Below are positions 24,898 to 33,350 of a stretch of 64,000 nucleotides of DNA, in pieces. Numbering within the stretch: position 1 is the stretch's first letter; every line of letters begins with the position of its first letter. The notes under the pieces were generated by a model. That model did no database searches and was not told the origin of the DNA. It saw only the letters and a program-made list of their open reading frames with translations. The translations under genes and the position numbers were made by a program. Origin of the DNA: Blastococcus sp. CT_GayMR19 (GTDB lineage Bacteria; Actinomycetota; Actinomycetes; Mycobacteriales; Geodermatophilaceae); the NCBI RefSeq assembly GCF_004570385.1, contig NZ_SPQL01000002.1, forward strand, positions 248,001-312,000. The letters run 5' to 3'.

Positions 24898-25093
24898 TCG
24901 TGACGGAGGCGAGGGCCGCGGTCACGGCGTCGAGGATCGCCGCCCGGAACGGGATGAGGATGGCCAGCACCAGAGCCGCCGTCATCACCGTGATCATCAC
25001 CCAGCCCGGGACGTCGCCCCGCTCGGGATCCTCGCCCCGCACCCGGGCCGTCAGAGCGGCCAGCGCCGAGGTCACGAAGGCGTATGCGCGCAT
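24887..25093 (-). CDS. Second copy of the Flp-like small pilin
   Basis: 68 residues with the same protein sequence as the gene at 11296-11502. The DNA has at least one silent change (GCG to GCC at codon 5), and the GGAAGGACGACG ribosome site is kept. The gene is therefore intact and could add a second source of the subunit, provided it is transcribed; no promoter is obvious because the upstream tadC is only a fragment. Confidence 0.75.
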   Translation of the reverse strand: MRAYAFVTSALAALTARVRGEDPERGDVPGWVMITVMTAALVLAILIPFRAAILDAVTAALASVTNAP

Positions 25094-25124
25094 CGTCGTC
25101 CTTCCAGTCGATCGCCGGCTGCGC

Positions 25125-25213
25125 TCATCGCGACAGCGAGACGATGCTGATCAACCCCAGGAACAGGGCGAAGAGAACGGTGACCGGGAGCACCAGGAAG
25201 ACGACCGGCACCA
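25125..25213 (-). pseudogene. C-terminal fragment of tadC
   Basis: Reads VPVVFLVLPVTVLFALFLGL and on to the stop, matching the last 28 residues of the TadC at 11534-12475 with small changes (for example Pro to Leu, final Gln to Arg). The upstream part of tadC is absent. Confidence 0.85.
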
Positions 25214-25660
25214 AAAGCGTCATGGCTCCCTGTTCTTATGCAACGGTCCTCGTCCTAGGCGGCGAACACCGGACGGGACCGTTGACTCTCATTCCAGCGC
25301 TGGGAGGAGACGGTGATCGCCCGCTCTGACCAGCGACGACATGGATCAGGCTATTTCACGCCGGGAACAGGGACCTAAGCCTCTGGCGGCCGAGAGTTGC
25401 GCAGGGTGCAGACTTATTTGCTGGCGGCGGATTCTAGACCGGCGATAGCCCCCTACCGAAATCTGTGCCGTTATTCCCGGCAACTATCTATGCCCAGCCC
25501 AGCTGTGTTCGCGAAGTGACAGACCCGCCGGACCAGGATTCGGTTGTCCCGCGGCGATGACGGCGGAAGTGGTGGGGTTTCGCGAAGAATGCCCCTCATC
25601 TTTCGGGATCGAGCCCTTTCCCACCTGTTTTACCCCATCTAGCGGTTAGGGAGCTGCACC
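25214..25660. other. Intergenic region before the phytase-like gene
   Basis: Nothing that looks coding. Base composition is clearly less GC-rich than the surroundings around 25400-25640, as expected for a promoter/leader region or imported DNA. A GGTTAGGGAGCTGCACC stretch ends just before the phytase ATG and supplies a weak ribosome site (GGGAG). Confidence 0.5.
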
Positions 25661-26734
25661 ATGTATCGAAAGACTCTCGCACGGCTACCCATCGCGGTGG
25701 TCACTCTGCTGACCGCGGTGGTGACCCTGGCCGGTCCTGCGTCGGCGGTCCCCGTCCTGCCCGGTAGCGGCCCCGTCCCCGCCAATTATGAGACGCAGGC
25801 GTTTTCCAGCGGCAGCGGCGACATCGCTGACGATGCCGCCATTTGGGTGAACACTGCCGACCCGGCGCGGTCCGTGGTCATCGGCAGCAAGAAGGCTTCC
25901 TCCGATGGTGGGCTAGCGGTCTACGACCTGGCCGGCGATCAGATCCAGTTTCTGTCCGCCGGTGAGCTGAACAACGTCGACATTCGCAGCAACGTGTTCG
26001 GCGGCAAGGTTTTCTTGACCGCCACCAACCGCACAAACAACAGCCTGCAGTTCTTCTTCCTTGACCCGGCTACCCGCACGCTGACCACCGCCGGGTCGAC
26101 CCCCGTCGGCTTCGAGCCCTACGGCGGCTGCCTGTACGTCAGCGTCACCGACGGCCAGATGTACGCCTTCGTCACGAACCGCAACAGCCCCTATGACTTC
26201 GACCAGTACCGGCTGAGCGCCTCCGGATCCACCGTCAGCGGCACCAAGGTCCGCGACATGCAGACCTCGACCCTGTCCGAGGGGTGCGTGGCCAGCGACC
26301 CCGTCGGCCAGAGCGTCTTCCTCAGCGAAGAGGACAAGGGTGTGTACCTATACAGCGCCGAGCCGACCGGCGGGACCTCCCGTAGCACCGTCGCCAGGGT
26401 GGGCACCAACGGGCTGACCGCCGACGCCGAGGGCCTGGCCATCGCCCGTGACCGCACCACAGGCGCCGCGTACCTCATCGTGTCCAGCCAGGGGAGCAAC
26501 AACGAGAAGGTGTATGACACCGCGACCCCGTTCACGTTCAGGAAGACCTTCAACGTCGCCGCCAGCGGCTCCGTGGACGCCGCCACCGGCACCGACGGTC
26601 TGGACGTGACGCGCGCCAACCTGGGGCCGCTGTACCCGAACGGTCTCTTGGTCGTGCACGACACCAACAACACCGGCGGCTCCGCATCGAACTTCAAGTA
26701 CGTGGACGCCGGGCTCGTCCTCGGCAAGTACTGA
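25661..26734 (+). CDS. Secreted beta-propeller phytase-like protein
   Basis: 357 residues. A clear Sec signal (VTLLTAVVTLAGPASAVPV, cut near ASA) is followed by the opening of 3-phytase propellers: DIADDAAIWVNTADPARSVV with IGSKK, GLAVYDLAG, ELNNVDIRSN. Later blades contain FEPYGGCLYV, EGCVASDP, FLSEEDKGVYLY, DAEGLAIARD and GTDGLDVTRANLG, which match the calcium- and phosphate-binding side chains of this fold. Such enzymes release phosphate from phytate outside the cell. Single gene; downstream is a damaged IS. Confidence 0.85.
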   Translation: MYRKTLARLPIAVVTLLTAVVTLAGPASAVPVLPGSGPVPANYETQAFSSGSGDIADDAAIWVNTADPARSVVIGSKKASSDGGLAVYDLAGDQIQFLSAGELNNVDIRSNVFGGKVFLTATNRTNNSLQFFFLDPATRTLTTAGSTPVGFEPYGGCLYVSVTDGQMYAFVTNRNSPYDFDQYRLSASGSTVSGTKVRDMQTSTLSEGCVASDPVGQSVFLSEEDKGVYLYSAEPTGGTSRSTVARVGTNGLTADAEGLAIARDRTTGAAYLIVSSQGSNNEKVYDTATPFTFRKTFNVAASGSVDAATGTDGLDVTRANLGPLYPNGLLVVHDTNNTGGSASNFKYVDAGLVLGKY

Positions 26735-27125
26735 GGTCCGCCGCTAGCCCTCTCGCGCTCTCGGTAAGAGCATCCTCGGATCCGTTGGCCGGAGCGCTGC
26801 TCCTCGGCCTGCTGTCCGGCAATGCCAGCGCCGCCCCATGTGTAGTCGCTGCAATGACGGATGTGGTCGGGCGGATGACTACAAGACCAGGGCGAACAGG
26901 ACCGGGTTCTGGTCGGCATCGGGTGCCTGCAATTTGAACTCGTACCGATGCCCACTACGAGCCCGGATCTTTCGTCCGCCCGTCGGTGATCGTCGGAACA
27001 CGACTTCGTGGGCCGCCGGTGCGTGATTCTGGCATTGGGGTGTGACGGTCCGGCCGAGGTCGCTCGGGTGGGCGCCGGTGCCACGGTCCGGGGTGGTGCA
27101 GGTCGTCGGGACGAGGACGTGTGGG
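26735..27125. other. Non-coding stretch left of the IS1380-like element
   Basis: No gene. At 26770-26840 a plus-strand frame reads DPLAGALLLGLLSGNASAAP, like a leftover signal peptide without a following protein. The IS left terminus probably lies here, but I could not match it to an inverted partner at the other side. Confidence 0.35.
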
Positions 27126-28530
27126 TCAGCCGGGAGCCGGTGCCGGGCCGGCGATCAAGGCGCGTAGCCGGACGACGGCGTCGCGGACGACGGCCGCCCA
27201 CGGGTGGTGCTCGGCGAGGTGCAGCAGCCGGCGGCGTCCGCTGCGAGCGAGGGTGGCCGGGACGGTGAACAGCCTGGTCCGCAGCCGTTGGGCTCCCACC
27301 GTCGGGCGTCGGTGTCGGTGAGGGCGAGCATCTGCATCCAGGCGGTGAGCTCGCAGGCGAGCGCGACGATGGCGCACGAGATCTGGTTCTGGGCGAAGTC
27401 GTGCAGCGGCAGGTTGGTCAGCCCGGTGTCCTTGGCGCAGCGGATCCGGTCCTCGGCGCGGGCTCGGCGGCGGTGCCGGAGCTCGAGGTCGGGCAGCTGG
27501 CCGCGGGTGCTGTCGGTGGCGAACGCGGTGACTCGCAGCCCATCGGCGTCGGTGATCCGCAGCTGCGCCGCGGGATGGGGCCGTTCCTTGCGGGCGATAA
27601 CCCGCATTACCGGCGGCCAGCCGGTGAGGTCGAGCAGGCCGGTGAGTTCGGCGACCCAGGCTCCGTCGCGGACCTGGTCGTGAGCGTCGTAGGCCGGCGT
27701 CCACGCCTCGGCGGGGACCTGCTTCAGCAGCTGCGGGGTGTTGTCGGGCAGGCCGAAGCCGATCGAGTAGGACAACCGCTGCCCGTGGCACCAGGCCACG
27801 AAGGCGTGGGTGGCCCCGGCTCCGTCGGTGCGGATCAGGATCTTCCGGCCCGGTCGGCCGCCCGGCCGGTGACCGGGCAGCTGGGCCAGCGCGGCGCGGG
27901 CAACGGTGATGTGGTCGGCGGCGGTGTTGGAGCCGGCGTTACCCGCCCGCAGCAGCACCGCCAGCGGCTCGCCGCCGCCCTCGGGCCCGTGGTCGACGAA
28001 CGCGCACAGCGGATGGTGGCCGAACCCGCGCTTGAACGTCGGCGCGGCCTGCTCCTTCTCCGAGTGTGCGGTGATCAGGGTGGCATCGATGTCGATGGTC
28101 AGCGGTGCCGCAGCGTCGGCGGCGTGGTCGGGAGCGTGCTCACCGGCCAGCGCCCACACCGCGGCCCGGGCCGTCGCCCGGGCGGTGTTGATGGCCTTGA
28201 GCGCGGCGGAGGCGTCGGCGGCCAGGGCGTCGATCGTGCGGGAGACCGTCGGATCCGACGCCACCCGGCCGTAGACGCCGGACTCGGCGCGCAGCAGCGC
28301 AATGTCGGCCAGGCAGTCCCCACCCAACGCCAGGGTCAGTGCCAGACGACCTTGCCCGGATCGTGGACCGCGAGCGGCTTGCGCCACGACGCCAACGCCG
28401 ACGAGAGCGCGGCGTCCAGCCCGGCGGCCGCGATCGTGTCGGTCAGCAGTACCCCGCCGGCCTGGCCGACCGCCGGGACGTCGGCCGTGTCGACCTGGAC
28501 GCGGGGATAGAACCGGCCACGCTTCTTCAC
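27126..28530 (-). mobile_element. IS1380-family transposase, broken by two frameshifts
   Basis: Three frames joined give a typical IS1380-type DDE transposase. Frame 1 from the GTG at 28530: KKRGRFYPRVQVDTADVPAV to VHDPGKV. It then stops, and frame 2 resumes with LALTLALGGDCLADIALL and carries most of the core (DIDATLITAHSEKEQA, LIRTDGAGATHAFV). Near 27285 one base seems missing; the expected tail (RLRTRLFTVPATLARSGRRR) continues in a third frame to the stop at 27126. A few codons are lost at the first break. Probably inactive. Ends and target repeat not resolved. Confidence 0.85.
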
Positions 28531-28650
28531 CTGGAAGGTGCTCCTCGATTGGCTCGGACTGGTCCCTAGACAAGACCCATCCCTGCTGGTCAAGAGCACT
28601 TTTCGGTTGATCAACACCCGGTCACGCTGCTCTGCCGTGAAGGCCCCGGG

Positions 28651-28952
28651 CTAGGCAACGACGTCATCGGCCTCGGGGCGATCGACGCCGCCCAGTCGCT
28701 GGGCGTCGCCGTGCCGGAGGCGGTCTCCGTCCTCGGCTTCGACGACGTCCCGAGGGCCTCCTGGGAGGTGTTCCAGCTGACCACGGTGCGCCAGCCCCTG
28801 AGCGAGATCGCCAGGGCAGCGGCCCGCAAGCTCGCCGAGCGGATCGAGTGCGCCGGGGACATCGGCCCTGGGCGCGCGAGCAGGTCTTCGCCACCAGCCT
28901 CGTCAAGCGCTCGACGACCGATCCGGTGTACACCTCTGCAGCGCGAGCCTGA
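28651..28952 (+). pseudogene. LacI-family regulator, C-terminal remnant
   Basis: Reads GNDVIGLGAIDAAQSLGVAV, SVLGFDDVPRASW and LTTVRQPLSEIARAAARKLA, the end of a LacI-type sugar-binding domain. The N-terminal DNA-binding part is missing, where the IS1380-like element lies. After ERIE the frame shifts; the expected end (EQVFATSLVKRST) continues in another frame to the stop at 28950-28952. Confidence 0.8.
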
Positions 28953-29218
28953 CGTATCGCCCGCTGCGGCCTCAGGCCGTCGGCAGCCCGCCCGCGCCCT
29001 CACGGTGGCAGGCGTTCTGGTCGACCGTTCCGCGGTCGTGGGGCGAGGCGCACAGCCCTCGGGCAGTCGGGACCCATCCCCTCGACCGGGGCGCCCGGAG
29101 CACGCGCATGGCCCTCGCGCGAGGGCACGATTAGCCGACAGTGACGGCTACGCAGAGTCTCCGGAGTCCCCACGTGTACCGGTATTCGTATGTTCGGCGG
29201 GACCGGACCCCGATCCGG

Positions 29219-30925
29219 TCAGTCCCCCACTGCCGCCGATGCGCTGACGATGCCCTCGCCGTACAGGCCGTTGACATCGGTCGTGCCCTCGCACGGCGCA
29301 TCGAAGTCCGGGGTCCGGCCCTCGTCGGTGTAGACCTCGACGCCACCCGCCGGACAGGCGTGGTCCACGGCGGAGCCCAGGAGGACGCCGGCCACGTCCT
29401 CGGGGGCCAGCGCGCGTCCGCCGTCGCTCTCCTCGCCGTCCGCCTCGACGATCAGCGCGGCAACCCCGGCGGCGTGGGGGGAGGCCATCGAGGTGCCCTG
29501 GAGGTAGGTGTAGAAACCGCAGACGTCGCCGTCGCAGAACTTCACGGAGCGGGCGTCCACCGGGTCGCCGTTGGGGTCGGCCAGACCCGCGTCGATCGCC
29601 GCCTGCACCGGGTACGACGACAGCACGAGGTTCGCCGGCGTCTGGAACTCCGGCGTGCCGACGAAGTCGCGGGCCCAGCCGCCCGGGGCGGAGACCTCGA
29701 CGTCGCCGAGCCCGTAGTTGGAGTAGTCCGCCTTCGTCCCCGACGGGCCGACGGCCGACACCGAGATGACCTCCGGTGCCTCGCTCGGCAGGTTCAGGCA
29801 GGTGTTCTGGACCGTCCTCGGCCGGGCGATCCCCACCGGGTAGTTCGGGCTCGTTCCGTCGACGCGCGTCGCTGCGGCCAGGTCCTGGTGCTCGTTGCCG
29901 GCGGCGCCCACGAGCGTGACGCCCCGGTCGTGGGCATAGGAGACAGCGCCCAGCACCAGGTCGTGGACGAGCCGCTGCTGCGTGAGCTCCTCGTCGGTCA
30001 CGGTGCCGTCGACGTACTCGTCACGCGAGGTGCAGTTGAAGCGCCACGGGTCGGTGAAGAAGCTCATGTTGACGACGTCGAGGCGGAGGTCGCCCGCGTA
30101 GACGAGTGCCCGCACCGTCTCGTACAAGAAGAAGTAGCCGGAGTCCTGTCCCGCGCGCACGTTGACCAGGGTCGCCTCCGGGGCCACGCCGGCGATCCCG
30201 AAGTCGTTGCTCGCGGCCGCGACGGTGCCGGCCACGTGCGTGCCGTGCCCGTTGTCGTCCACGTCGGCCGGATCGACACAGCTCTCGACCTCGCACGGGC
30301 CGTCGATCGCCGGGATGTCGGTCGTGAAGTTGCGGGACCGCTCCGCGTCGAAGTTCGGCGCGAGGTCCGGGTGCTCGGCGTCGATGCCGGAGTCGATGAT
30401 CCCGACGTCGACGCCCTCGCCGGTGGCCTCCTGGTGGGCGCCGTCGGCCGTCGCTCCGATCATCTCCATGTCCCACTGGAGGTCCGCCAGGGGCTCGGCG
30501 GCGATGGTGGCCCCGGAGGAGCCGTTCCCCTGAGCCGTCCGGGCCGCGCCGTCGGTTTCTGTCCGGAACAGCCGCTCCTCGGCGAAGCGGTGCGGCATGC
30601 CCGGTCGGGCGATGCCGACCGAGTGGTTCCGGGCCGCGCCGCTGATCTCGTCCTGTGCGCGCACGCTGTCGAGGAACGCGCCGTCAGCGGAGACGACCAG
30701 CGCGAGGCCGACCTGCTCCGTCACGTCGACCACGCTGCCGCCCGCCGCCTGGATCGCGGCAGCCGCCGCCTCGGGGCTGCCGCTGAACGAGACGACGTAC
30801 TCCGCGGAGACGGAGTCCTCCGCCGCCCGGGTCGCCGTGGCCGACGCGGCGACCACCGCCGTGGTCCCGACGAGAACTCCGAGCGCCCGCAGAGCGGCGC
30901 GGCAGCCAGATCGACGAGACCACAT
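29219..30925 (-). CDS. Secreted subtilisin-like serine protease (S8)
   Basis: 568 residues from the ATG at 30923-30925, before a signal peptide (ALRALGVLVGTTAVVAASAT). A pro-region with an inhibitor-I9-like strand (YVVSFSGSPEAAAAAIQAAG) precedes the catalytic domain. The triad is visible: Asp in VGIIDSGIDAEHP, His in DNGHGTHVAGT, Ser in GTSMASPHAAG; the oxyanion Asn is in GAAGNEH. Pairs of cysteines (PCEVESC, KFCDGDVC) suggest disulfides. Exported, probably processed to a mature protease. Stands alone. Confidence 0.93.
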   Translation of the reverse strand: MWSRRSGCRAALRALGVLVGTTAVVAASATATRAAEDSVSAEYVVSFSGSPEAAAAAIQAAGGSVVDVTEQVGLALVVSADGAFLDSVRAQDEISGAARNHSVGIARPGMPHRFAEERLFRTETDGAARTAQGNGSSGATIAAEPLADLQWDMEMIGATADGAHQEATGEGVDVGIIDSGIDAEHPDLAPNFDAERSRNFTTDIPAIDGPCEVESCVDPADVDDNGHGTHVAGTVAAASNDFGIAGVAPEATLVNVRAGQDSGYFFLYETVRALVYAGDLRLDVVNMSFFTDPWRFNCTSRDEYVDGTVTDEELTQQRLVHDLVLGAVSYAHDRGVTLVGAAGNEHQDLAAATRVDGTSPNYPVGIARPRTVQNTCLNLPSEAPEVISVSAVGPSGTKADYSNYGLGDVEVSAPGGWARDFVGTPEFQTPANLVLSSYPVQAAIDAGLADPNGDPVDARSVKFCDGDVCGFYTYLQGTSMASPHAAGVAALIVEADGEESDGGRALAPEDVAGVLLGSAVDHACPAGGVEVYTDEGRTPDFDAPCEGTTDVNGLYGEGIVSASAAVGD

Positions 30926-31207
30926 GGCGCGGCCCTTCCGGGAGTGCCCAGACCCAGGTGCCGGCGGCCCCGTCCCGGCCTCGCACTGCCTCGTGCAGTA
31001 AACCCAGCCGGGGCCCCCCTGTCGAGGCGAAGGATGCCCGTCCGACGGTGGCCAAGCAGGCGCACCGGCCCCGAGCTCGACCGGTCGCTTCCCGGGGGAT
31101 CTCGGCCTGTCCCGAGACCGGCGGGGCCCCGGGAACACCGCTCGATCTGCCGGCCGGATGCGCGTAGCGTCCGCTCATCCGATCGGCCCCTGTCGAGGGA
31201 GTTCGCC

Positions 31208-31369
31208 ATGGGTGACAAGTCCCCGCACGACGCGCACCACTCACAGAAGTCGGCCAAGTCGATCAAGGAGAAGAGGGCCGAACGCAAGGCGAAGGACGAG
31301 CGGACGCTGTCACAGATGGCGCCGTCGGCGATGGCCCGGCTGACCGCGGACCACAGACGCAGCAGCTGA
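31208..31369 (+). CDS. Tiny basic protein of the MGDKSP family
   Basis: 53 residues; GAGGGAG lies before the ATG. It begins MGDKSPHDAHHSQKSAKSIK and continues with EKRAERKAKDER, then a short tail. A sister gene at 33961-34095 shares the MGDKSP start and the KSIKEKR core. The lysine-rich helix suggests nucleic acid or ribosome contact; function unknown. Confidence 0.75.
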   Translation: MGDKSPHDAHHSQKSAKSIKEKRAERKAKDERTLSQMAPSAMARLTADHRRSS

Positions 31370-31415
31370 TCAGCTCCACCGCGCTCCGCCTGCGGGGCGA
31401 TGGACGCCCGAGCGG

Positions 31416-31805
31416 CTAGCCCGACAGCCAGCCGGGACCCCAGGAGGCCTCGCCTTTGTCCCGACCACAGCGTCGGCAGACGAGGTAGCGGCCACCGTCC
31501 TCGGTGCTGCGCGACACCCAGGCGTGCGTGCGGAACACGCGGCAGCGCCAGTAGAAGGTCGTCCTGGTGAGCGTCATCGCGTCCTCCTCGGCGCGAGTGG
31601 GCGAGGAGCCCAGCGCGGCGCGCAGGGCGAAGGTCTGCGACAGCACGCCCGCCGTGAACCGGAGCTGACCGGCCGGCGGGAGGTCGTGCAGCTCGGCGAG
31701 GAACTCGGCCCGGTACCGCGCCCGGTCACCGGGCCTTCGCAGTGCGCGCGCGGCCAGGCCCACGCCGAGGCGCGCGACCGGGTGCGGAGCTCGTGCAGTG
31801 GTCAT
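31416..31805 (-). CDS. Two-domain protein with C-terminal zinc ribbon (paralogue A)
   Basis: 129 residues. The N-terminal part (RARYRAEFLAELHDLPPAGQ and following helices) equals that of the gene at 31886-32293. The C-terminal part has WRCRVFRTHAWVSRSTEDGG and CRRCGRDKG, a probable zinc ribbon. At the join the DNA reads GAGGAGGACGCG-ATG in frame, a perfect ribosome site before Met77, so a 53-residue zinc-ribbon protein could also be made separately. Last gene of the PadR operon. Function unknown. Confidence 0.7.
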   Translation of the reverse strand: MTTARAPHPVARLGVGLAARALRRPGDRARYRAEFLAELHDLPPAGQLRFTAGVLSQTFALRAALGSSPTRAEEDAMTLTRTTFYWRCRVFRTHAWVSRSTEDGGRYLVCRRCGRDKGEASWGPGWLSG

Positions 31806-31885
31806 GCGGGCCGGTCCTCTGCGGCACGGGCGACGGAGCGCACGATCGGGAAGCCGTCGGCCCCGTCAGCCTGGGTCGAGCCTGA

Positions 31886-32293
31886 TCAGATGTCTCCTGG
31901 CCACGGCGGGGTGGACGCCGGGCCTGCGGAGATCGGGCCGCGGTCGAGGCTGCAGCGGGCGCATGCCTGGTACCGACCGCCGTCCTCCGTGCTGCGGCCG
32001 ACCCAGTCGTGCCAGTGGAAGACCCGGCACCGCCAGAAGGGCACCGGGGTCGAGGTGAGGGTCATCGCGTCCTCCTCGGCGCGCCGCGGGGAAGCGCCCT
32101 GCGCGGCGCGCAGGGCAATCGTCCGGGACAGCACCCCGGCGGTGAACCGCAGCTGGCCGAGAGGGGGGAGATCGTGCAGGTCGGCGAGGAACTCGGCCCG
32201 GTAGCGGATCCGGTCCGCGGGGGTCGGCAGCGGCCACGTGGCGAGGGCGATCCCGGCGCGCGCCACCCGCATTGGGGCGCGCGGGCCGGTCAT
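31886..32293 (-). CDS. Two-domain protein with C-terminal zinc ribbon (paralogue B)
   Basis: 135 residues; ATG overlaps the padR stop (ATGA). Same layout as paralogue A: helical N-terminal domain (RIRYRAEFLADLHDLPPLGQ) and then WRCRVFHWHDWVGRSTEDGG with CARCSLD. It too has an in-frame GAGGAGGACGCG-ATG before the ribbon (Met83). The tandem copies probably arose by duplication. Confidence 0.7.
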   Translation of the reverse strand: MTGPRAPMRVARAGIALATWPLPTPADRIRYRAEFLADLHDLPPLGQLRFTAGVLSRTIALRAAQGASPRRAEEDAMTLTSTPVPFWRCRVFHWHDWVGRSTEDGGRYQACARCSLDRGPISAGPASTPPWPGDI

Positions 32294-32613
32294 GCCTCGC
32301 CCAGCTGCGGCCGGAGCCGGCGCGACGGCGCGGGCCGGTAGGCACGGGCGAGCGCGGCGCGTGCGGCCTGGACGCCGTCCGCCGTCAGCGCGTAGTACCG
32401 ACGGGCAGGCCTGCCTTGGGCACCGGTGTCGATGTCCTCCCACCTCGAGGCCAGCCACCCGTAGCCCTCGAGCCGGGCAAGGATCGGGTGCACCGTGCCG
32501 CTGCGCAGCCCCGCAGCCTCGCCGATCTCCAGGCCGTAGAGCTCCCGCTGCGGATCGTCCAGCAGCGCCTCGAGCACACGCTGCGTCGGGATGGTCATCC
32601 GCGGTTCGGGCAT
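32290..32613 (-). CDS. PadR-family transcriptional regulator
   Basis: 107 residues. A winged-helix domain (VLEALLDDPQRELYGLEIGE, SGTVHPILARLEGYGWLAS, GRPARRYYALTADG) covers almost the whole protein; the C-terminal dimer helix is short. It overlaps paralogue B and follows the small zinc-ribbon gene. The palindrome at 32851-32874 in front of the operon is its probable operator, so autorepression is likely. The signal is unknown. Confidence 0.9.
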   Translation of the reverse strand: MPEPRMTIPTQRVLEALLDDPQRELYGLEIGEAAGLRSGTVHPILARLEGYGWLASRWEDIDTGAQGRPARRYYALTADGVQAARAALARAYRPAPSRRLRPQLGEA

Positions 32614-32640
32614 GTCGGGGTCTCCCTCGGTCGGGACGGG

Positions 32641-32820
32641 TCAGGCCCCTCCGGGCCACGGCGGCGTCGTCATCAGGCCGCGCGCCGCCGGCGGACGGTC
32701 CAGCCCGCAGCGGGCGCAGATCTGGAATCGGCCCCCGTCGGCGGTGCTGCGGGACACGAAGTCGTGCCACTGGAACACCCGGCACCGCCAGAACGGGACA
32801 CGGATCGCAGGACGGGTCAT
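32641..32820 (-). CDS. Small zinc-ribbon protein (paralogue C)
   Basis: 59 residues from an ATG with an excellent ribosome site (AAGGAGGACGCC). WRCRVFQWHDFVSRSTADGG and CARCGLDRP are the same ribbon as in paralogues A and B, here as an independent gene without the helical domain. First gene of the padR operon. Too short for most gene callers. It supports the idea that the internal starts in A and B are used. Confidence 0.75.
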   Translation of the reverse strand: MTRPAIRVPFWRCRVFQWHDFVSRSTADGGRFQICARCGLDRPPAARGLMTTPPWPGGA

Positions 32821-32850
32821 GGCGTCCTCCTTGGCCTGACAACAGTCGTA

Positions 32851-32874
32851 CTCTACCTAGCCCCCTAGGTAGAG
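32851..32874. promoter_or_regulatory. Palindromic operator, probably for PadR
   Basis: CTCTACCTAG-CCCC-CTAGGTAGAG, a perfect 10-base inverted repeat 30 bases before the first gene of the padR operon. CTACCTAG/CTAGGTAG half-sites fit operators of actinobacterial PadR regulators. It would overlap the promoter and so block transcription. Confidence 0.75.
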
Positions 32875-32882
32875 AACAAGTG

Positions 32883-33350
32883 TCACTCACGTGCGAGGTC
32901 ACGGACCACGGGCACGAGCGGCTCGATGCTCAGCGGCTGCCGCTGCCGCCGCTCGACGCGGCCACGGAGCCACAGTCCCCCGAGCAGACCGACGAGGACG
33001 ACGAGGCCGTAGAGCCCGCCGGTCGTCGTCATCACGACCGTCATGCCAGGGCACGTGGCGCCGACCCCGAAGCCGACCCCGAACACCGCACCGCCGTAGA
33101 CGTGCCGGCGCTCGATGCGCGCGTGCGGCAACGCCAGCGGGCCGGCGAAACGCGTCCGGCCGAGCCGGCGGAGAACGGCGAGGCCGGCGAACGCGACGGC
33201 CATCGCGCTGGCCATCATTCCGAAGATGTAGGGGTTCTCCAGCAGCAGCCCGTCGTGGATGGTGTCGTAGTCGCCCAGGCCGCTGACCGTGAGCAGGAAC
33301 CCGAAGGCGGCGCCGACGGCGAGCACCGACCAGCGGGCCCCCCGGCTCAC
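32883..33350 (-). CDS. YeeE/YedE-family membrane protein, second half
   Basis: 155 residues, GTG start overlapping its partner (GTGA). Four membrane helices; the signature GFGVGATCPGM holds the conserved cysteine of the thiosulfate/sulfur-transport family, preceded by HVYGGAVFG. With the gene at 33347-33817 it makes a split two-gene YeeE/YedE pair (PmpA/PmpB-like), thought to move sulfur compounds. Confidence 0.8.
   Translation of the reverse strand: MSRGARWSVLAVGAAFGFLLTVSGLGDYDTIHDGLLLENPYIFGMMASAMAVAFAGLAVLRRLGRTRFAGPLALPHARIERRHVYGGAVFGVGFGVGATCPGMTVVMTTTGGLYGLVVLVGLLGGLWLRGRVERRQRQPLSIEPLVPVVRDLARE

Larger units (their letters stand above)
24602..25213. repeat. Partial duplication of the tadE-flp-tadC region
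   Basis: Corresponds to 11011-11622 with a constant offset of 13591 bases. The right part is nearly identical by eye; the last few dozen bases at the left become mismatched, and the match stops sharply at 25213/11622. It keeps the same orientation as the original. Contains a truncated tadE, a full flp and the tail of tadC. Confidence 0.93.

Noticed and set aside
10426-25213. Composite transposon made from the two tadE-flp-tadC copies
   Set aside because: The copies lack transposase genes and terminal repeats and lie in the same orientation; simple duplication fits better.
29141-31369. 742-codon plus-strand frame opposite the subtilase
   Set aside because: It mirrors the subtilase gene, is Arg/Gly/His-rich without domains, and only its last 53 codons (31208-31369) form a real small gene.
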